Shown: piece by piece, positions 22,417 through 25,327 of the stretch
How positions within the stretch are numbered: the first letter of the stretch is position 1
Layout: every line of letters starts with the position of its first letter
Origin: Limivivens faecihominis
Lineage (GTDB): Bacteria; Bacillota; Clostridia; Lachnospirales; Lachnospiraceae
Direction: 5' to 3'
DNA length: 25,327 bases
Assembly: GCF_020686945.1 (NCBI RefSeq)
Contig: NZ_JAJEPR010000042.1
Coordinates: forward strand, 1-25,327
The notes under the pieces: generated by a model
Told to the model about the DNA's origin: nothing
Database searches by the model: none
What the model saw: only the letters and a program-made list of their open reading frames with translations
Program-made: the position numbers and the translations under genes

Positions 22417-23573
22417 TTATGCAGAAGACTGCTTTCTACGAGATCGGGACATTGCTTTCTCGTACATTTCTTCGAGGGAGACGCGTTTGTGGTTATAGTA
22501 AAGTTCCAGAAAGAGCATTTCATGTTTACAATCCGGACAGTTCAGTGGATCATATTCAAAAGAAGAAAGGATAGCAGTCCGCCATCTGTTGAAACTGCGA
22601 AATACATGGCGTTTTTCTTTTGAAACTGCCAGGTAAAGATTTTTATCTATTTTGCGGTGCCGGGCATAAAGCCCGCCATAGCGGATCATTTTAAAGTGCT
22701 TTTCCGGGATATGCCGGATCAGACGTTTGATGAAATCCATTGCGGGAATGGTTTCCTGGATGTATTTATCATCTTCATGACGGTTGTAATGAAATGTAAC
22801 GGTGCCGGCATACTCATCATAGTTGTCAATTCTGGATGTGGCAATGACTGGGCGCCCAAGATAACGTCCGATGTATTTTGCGACTGTTTCCGGGTTGCAT
22901 TTGTTTGGTTTTGCATAAACATAAAATCCATCTTTATGGTTTGTATAGCACTGGGATTTTACTTTTTTGAAAGATGATCCAAGCTTGCGTTCCATTTCAT
23001 CAAGCAGTGCAGTGCGGAAAGCATTACGCAGATAAGTGTAATTGAAGTGATGGACTGGACGCCAGAACCCATCATCGCTGTGTCCACCTTCGGATATGAG
23101 ACAATGAATATGTGGATTCCATTTTAAATCCCTGCCAAAAGTATGGAGAACCATAATAAAACCAGGTGTATAGTTTTTGACTTGTTCATTTTGAAGAACA
23201 TATGTGAAATGACACTGGTAACAGCGTGGAAAAGGTAGTTGAGCAGAGTACGGTTTTCCAGGAAAAAGTCACGAAGATTTTCATCAATCGTAAAGACACA
23301 ATGGCGGTGTTTGACATTAATCAACTTAAAGGACATGGAAGTAGTACGTTCCATAGAATATTTGTTTCCGCAGGTAGGGCAGAAACGACTGTGACAACGG
23401 AATGGAACAAATTTAAGCTTGCCGCAGTGCGGACATCCATACATGGCACCGCCAAAAGATGGATCACCACAGTTGATCATCTTATCAATGTTTTCCGTTT
23501 CAGAAGATCTGAGATGGAGTGTACATTTGATTTCTTCATAGTAGTCAGTAAAGATTCTTTGTAAAATATTCAT
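22417..23573 (-). pseudogene. IS91-family transposase (HUH, Y2 type) interrupted by a -1 frameshift
   Basis: The N-terminal part (from ATG at 23573) carries the zinc-binding domain: CPHCGK (C47, C50) and CHSRFCPTCGNK (C60, C65, C68). The rest is in another frame from about 23175 and carries the HUH motif (LKWNPHIHCLISEGG), the double-tyrosine motif (AKYIGRYLGRPVIATSRI) and the C-terminal CPDC region. Adding one base in the five-A run (T5 at 23174-23178 on the forward strand) joins NKSK to NYTPGFIMVLHTFGRDL and gives a normal 385-residue protein. It belongs to the rolling-circle class of transposases. Either it is inactivated by a 1-base deletion or it is rescued by slippage on the A run. The ribosome binding site before 23573 is weak or absent. 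Confidence 0.88.
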
Positions 23574-23595
23574 AAGGCTATTATGCAGGAAAAAA

Positions 23596-23639
23596 CAGAA
23601 AAAAGAAACCCCTATCCCCTCAAGATTGAGGGGCAGGGG
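23596..23639 (-). terminator. Terminator of the MATE gene
   Basis: Reading leftward, CCCCT and CCCCTCAA pair with TTGAGGGG and AGGGG (23609-23639), with a small internal loop, and run into TTTCTTTTTTC (reverse of 23598-23608). It is 40 bases past the MATE stop codon. Confidence 0.75.
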
Positions 23640-23644
23640 AGTTG

Positions 23645-23665
23645 AAGTGTCGAAGACACTTTTTT
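23645..23665 (+). terminator. Rightward-type terminator with no rightward gene before it
   Basis: AAGTGTC (23645-23651), GAA loop, GACACTT (23655-23661), T-run to 23665. The U-tail is on the plus strand, yet the nearest plus-strand gene ends 1.6 kb away beyond the IS element. It may be the stranded terminator of a gene that once lay directly upstream. Confidence 0.7.
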
Positions 23666-23678
23666 GTGTAATAAATGA

Positions 23679-25028
23679 TTATTCCTCCGCACCCAGCCAG
23701 TTTGTCTTAAAGAGATAAAACAGAAACACGATTGAGCTCAGGGTCCAGGTCAGGGGATAGGCCCAGAAGACGACTCGGATGGAGTGAATGAAGTGGACGG
23801 TGACGGTGATGTAGGTGACGCGGATCACGCACCAGCAGACCATCATGACGATCATAGGGACGATGGATTTCCCGGCACCACGGAGGATTCCGGCGGCACA
23901 GTGGGAGAAGGCCAGCAGGAAATAGAAGAGGGCGGCGGTCCGGGCCTGGGTGGTTCCATACTGGATGACTTCCGGCGTACGGTTGAAGGCGGAAATCATA
24001 TAGGGAACGAAGATGAACATGACGACACCCACCAGCTCCGCCAGAGTGATGGAACAGAGGACGCCGAACCGGGCGCCTTTTTTCACGCGGTCATATTTCT
24101 TCGCACCGATATTCTGGCTGGTGAAGGTGGTCATGGACAGGGCAAAGCAGGTCACGGGGAGAAAAGCGAAGCCCTCCACTTTTGAGTAGGAACCGCAGCC
24201 GGCCATGGCCATTTTTCCAAAGGAGTTGATGTTGGACTGAACCACCACGTTGGCCAGGGCTATGATGGAGTTCTGAAGGCCGGCGGGAAGACCGTTGGAG
24301 ATGATCTGCCGGAGCATGAAGAAGTCCAGCCGGATTTTTTTCAGGGAAACCCGATATTCCTCGGGGCTTCTTAAGAGCTGCCGGAGACAGAGAGCGGCGC
24401 TCAATGCCTGGGAAATTGTGGTGGCGAGAGCCGCTGCGCCGACGCCGAAGCGGAAACCGGCGACCAGGATCAGGTCCAGAATCACATTTGTGATGGAGGA
24501 GATGATCAGGTAGTAGAGCGGATGTCTGGAATCGCCGACGGCCTGAAGGATTCCGACGAAAATATTGTACATGACGAAAAAGATCGAGCCTGCAAAATAG
24601 ACCTGAAAATAAACCGTTGAATTTGGAAGCACTTCATCCGGAGTGCCCATGAGAATCAGGATTTTCGGAGCGAAGATCACGCCGACGAGAGAGAGAACGA
24701 CGCCGCAGATCAGGCCGAAAGCGATGGTGGTATGGATCGAGCGCTGGAGCGACTCCTTTTCACGGGCGCCAAAATACCGGGCGATCACGACTCCGGCACC
24801 CACGGCAATACCGTTGAAAAAACCGACCAGAAGAAAAATCAGGTTGCCGGAAGAGCTGACTGCGGCCAGGGCATTGCTCCCGAGAAAATTTCCCACAATG
24901 AGGGAATCGGCCATGTTATAAAGCTGCTGAAAAAGGTTTCCGAGAAAGAGGGGAATGGCGAAAGCGACGATGCTTTTCCAGATCGTTCCCTCGGTCATCG
25001 AAGTGGTGTTTTTTGTTTGTGATGCCAT
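23679..25028 (-). CDS. MATE-family multidrug/toxin exporter
   Basis: 449 residues with twelve membrane segments, the standard length and topology. The N-terminal half has GNLFQQLYNMADSLIVGNFL and a second helix with AVSSSGNLIFLLVGFFNGIA, both typical of the NorM/DinF branch. The matching start of the second half is NGLPAGLQNSIIALANVVVQ, and AMAGCGSYSKVEGFAFLPVT follows. The protein exchanges cations (Na+ or H+) for organic compounds across the inner membrane. ATG at 25028 follows a moderate GGGAG site. It is a single-gene unit with its own promoter (25073-25101) and terminator. GC content and codon use match the housekeeping part of the window, not the AT-rich block next to it. The substrate is unknown. 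Confidence 0.95.
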   Translation of the reverse strand: MASQTKNTTSMTEGTIWKSIVAFAIPLFLGNLFQQLYNMADSLIVGNFLGSNALAAVSSSGNLIFLLVGFFNGIAVGAGVVIARYFGAREKESLQRSIHTTIAFGLICGVVLSLVGVIFAPKILILMGTPDEVLPNSTVYFQVYFAGSIFFVMYNIFVGILQAVGDSRHPLYYLIISSITNVILDLILVAGFRFGVGAAALATTISQALSAALCLRQLLRSPEEYRVSLKKIRLDFFMLRQIISNGLPAGLQNSIIALANVVVQSNINSFGKMAMAGCGSYSKVEGFAFLPVTCFALSMTTFTSQNIGAKKYDRVKKGARFGVLCSITLAELVGVVMFIFVPYMISAFNRTPEVIQYGTTQARTAALFYFLLAFSHCAAGILRGAGKSIVPMIVMMVCWCVIRVTYITVTVHFIHSIRVVFWAYPLTWTLSSIVFLFYLFKTNWLGAEE

Positions 25029-25072
25029 CAGAAAAAGACTCCCATCTGCCGTAAAAGGCTGTAATTATATCC

Positions 25073-25101
25073 ATTGTAATCAATAAAAAAGGAAACGTCA
25101 A
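25073..25101 (-). promoter_or_regulatory. Sigma-A promoter of the MATE gene
   Basis: On the reverse strand: TTGACG (25101-25096), 17 bases, TACAAT (25078-25073), about 45 bases before the start codon. Confidence 0.8.
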
Positions 25102-25327
25102 TGTTCGAGAGAGGCGGACACGGGGAAAAACAGCAGGTCTTAAGAGAAAAGACAGGATTTTTCATAAAAAAGATAGGCATTTTTCTGAAAATCTGCTAGA
25201 ATAAGAGTAGTCTCCCAAATAAGGGAACGAAGTTTAGGAAAGAACAAGCGAGGAGCTTCCTGTATAATTCAAATATAGGGAATTCCAAGAAAGAAGGTTG
25301 AGAAAAAGAAATACCTCAGAGTAAAAT
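25102..25327. other. Intergenic sequence at the right edge
   Basis: No open frame with a ribosome binding site was found here. It holds two -10-like boxes on the plus strand (TAGAAT near 25197-25202 and TATAAT at 25263-25268), neither with a good -35 box. These may belong to a rightward gene beginning beyond the window. Confidence 0.4.

Larger units (their letters stand above)
22141..23608 (-). mobile_element. IS91-family insertion sequence (approximate limits)
   Basis: The element comprises the transposase frames and the 57-aa protein. IS91-type elements lack terminal inverted repeats and do not duplicate the target, so the ends cannot be set from this sequence alone. The left limit is placed near CTTGAATT at 22141, just before the A-run and GC-rich hairpin. 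The right limit lies somewhere between the transposase start (23573) and the hairpin at 23609-23639. CTTG and CAAG tetranucleotides, known IS91 target or end sequences, occur at 22141 and 23621, but such short matches prove little. Confidence 0.65.

Noticed and set aside
22141..23640. Attempt to set exact IS ends from the flanking hairpins
   Set aside because: IS91-type elements have no terminal repeats or target duplications, and both hairpins also serve as plausible gene terminators.

Overview
The window looks like a chromosomal segment from a low-to-moderate GC Firmicute, most likely a gut Lachnospiraceae/Clostridia member. This rests on GGAGG-type ribosome binding sites, frequent U-tailed terminators, sigma-A promoters with 17-bp spacers, a sortase-type surface protein, an IS91-like element of a type I associate with that group, and protein sequences typical of it. 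No rRNA, tRNA or CRISPR array was seen.

Left part (1-4556): the 3' part of a repeat-bearing wall-anchored surface protein, a small membrane-anchored FIVAR-like protein, the remnant of an oligopeptide-type ABC ATPase with an internal stop, a zinc-ribbon protein coupled to a FliB-type cysteine-rich putative N-methylase, and a short EAL-domain remnant.

Middle part (4555-16160): a DUF402 protein and an AraC regulator read leftward, divergently from L-fucose isomerase. Then follow a 54-codon orphan gene, an NfeD/SPFH membrane pair, ornithine carbamoyltransferase with a small membrane protein, birA, a short unknown protein, dusB, greA and lysS. Most of this is housekeeping, densely packed and rightward. 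LysS carries an added C-terminal tRNA-binding OB-fold domain that begins just where base and codon composition change.

Right part (about 15.7-23.65 kb): an AT-richer block with a small membrane protein, an OmpR-type regulator, a membrane histidine kinase, a MacB-like ABC ATPase and an 809-aa FtsX-type permease. The set resembles an antimicrobial-peptide sensing and detoxification module. It is followed by a broken small membrane gene and an IS91-family element whose transposase carries a -1 frameshift. GC-rich sequence then resumes with a MATE exporter read leftward. I infer that this block was inserted between lysS and the MATE gene.

I did not find a clearly new defence or biosynthetic system. 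The points most worth a second look are the LysRS fusion at a compositional break, the small-protein/TCS/ABC module, the inverted repeat ahead of argF, and the orphan fucose isomerase with its operator-like leader.
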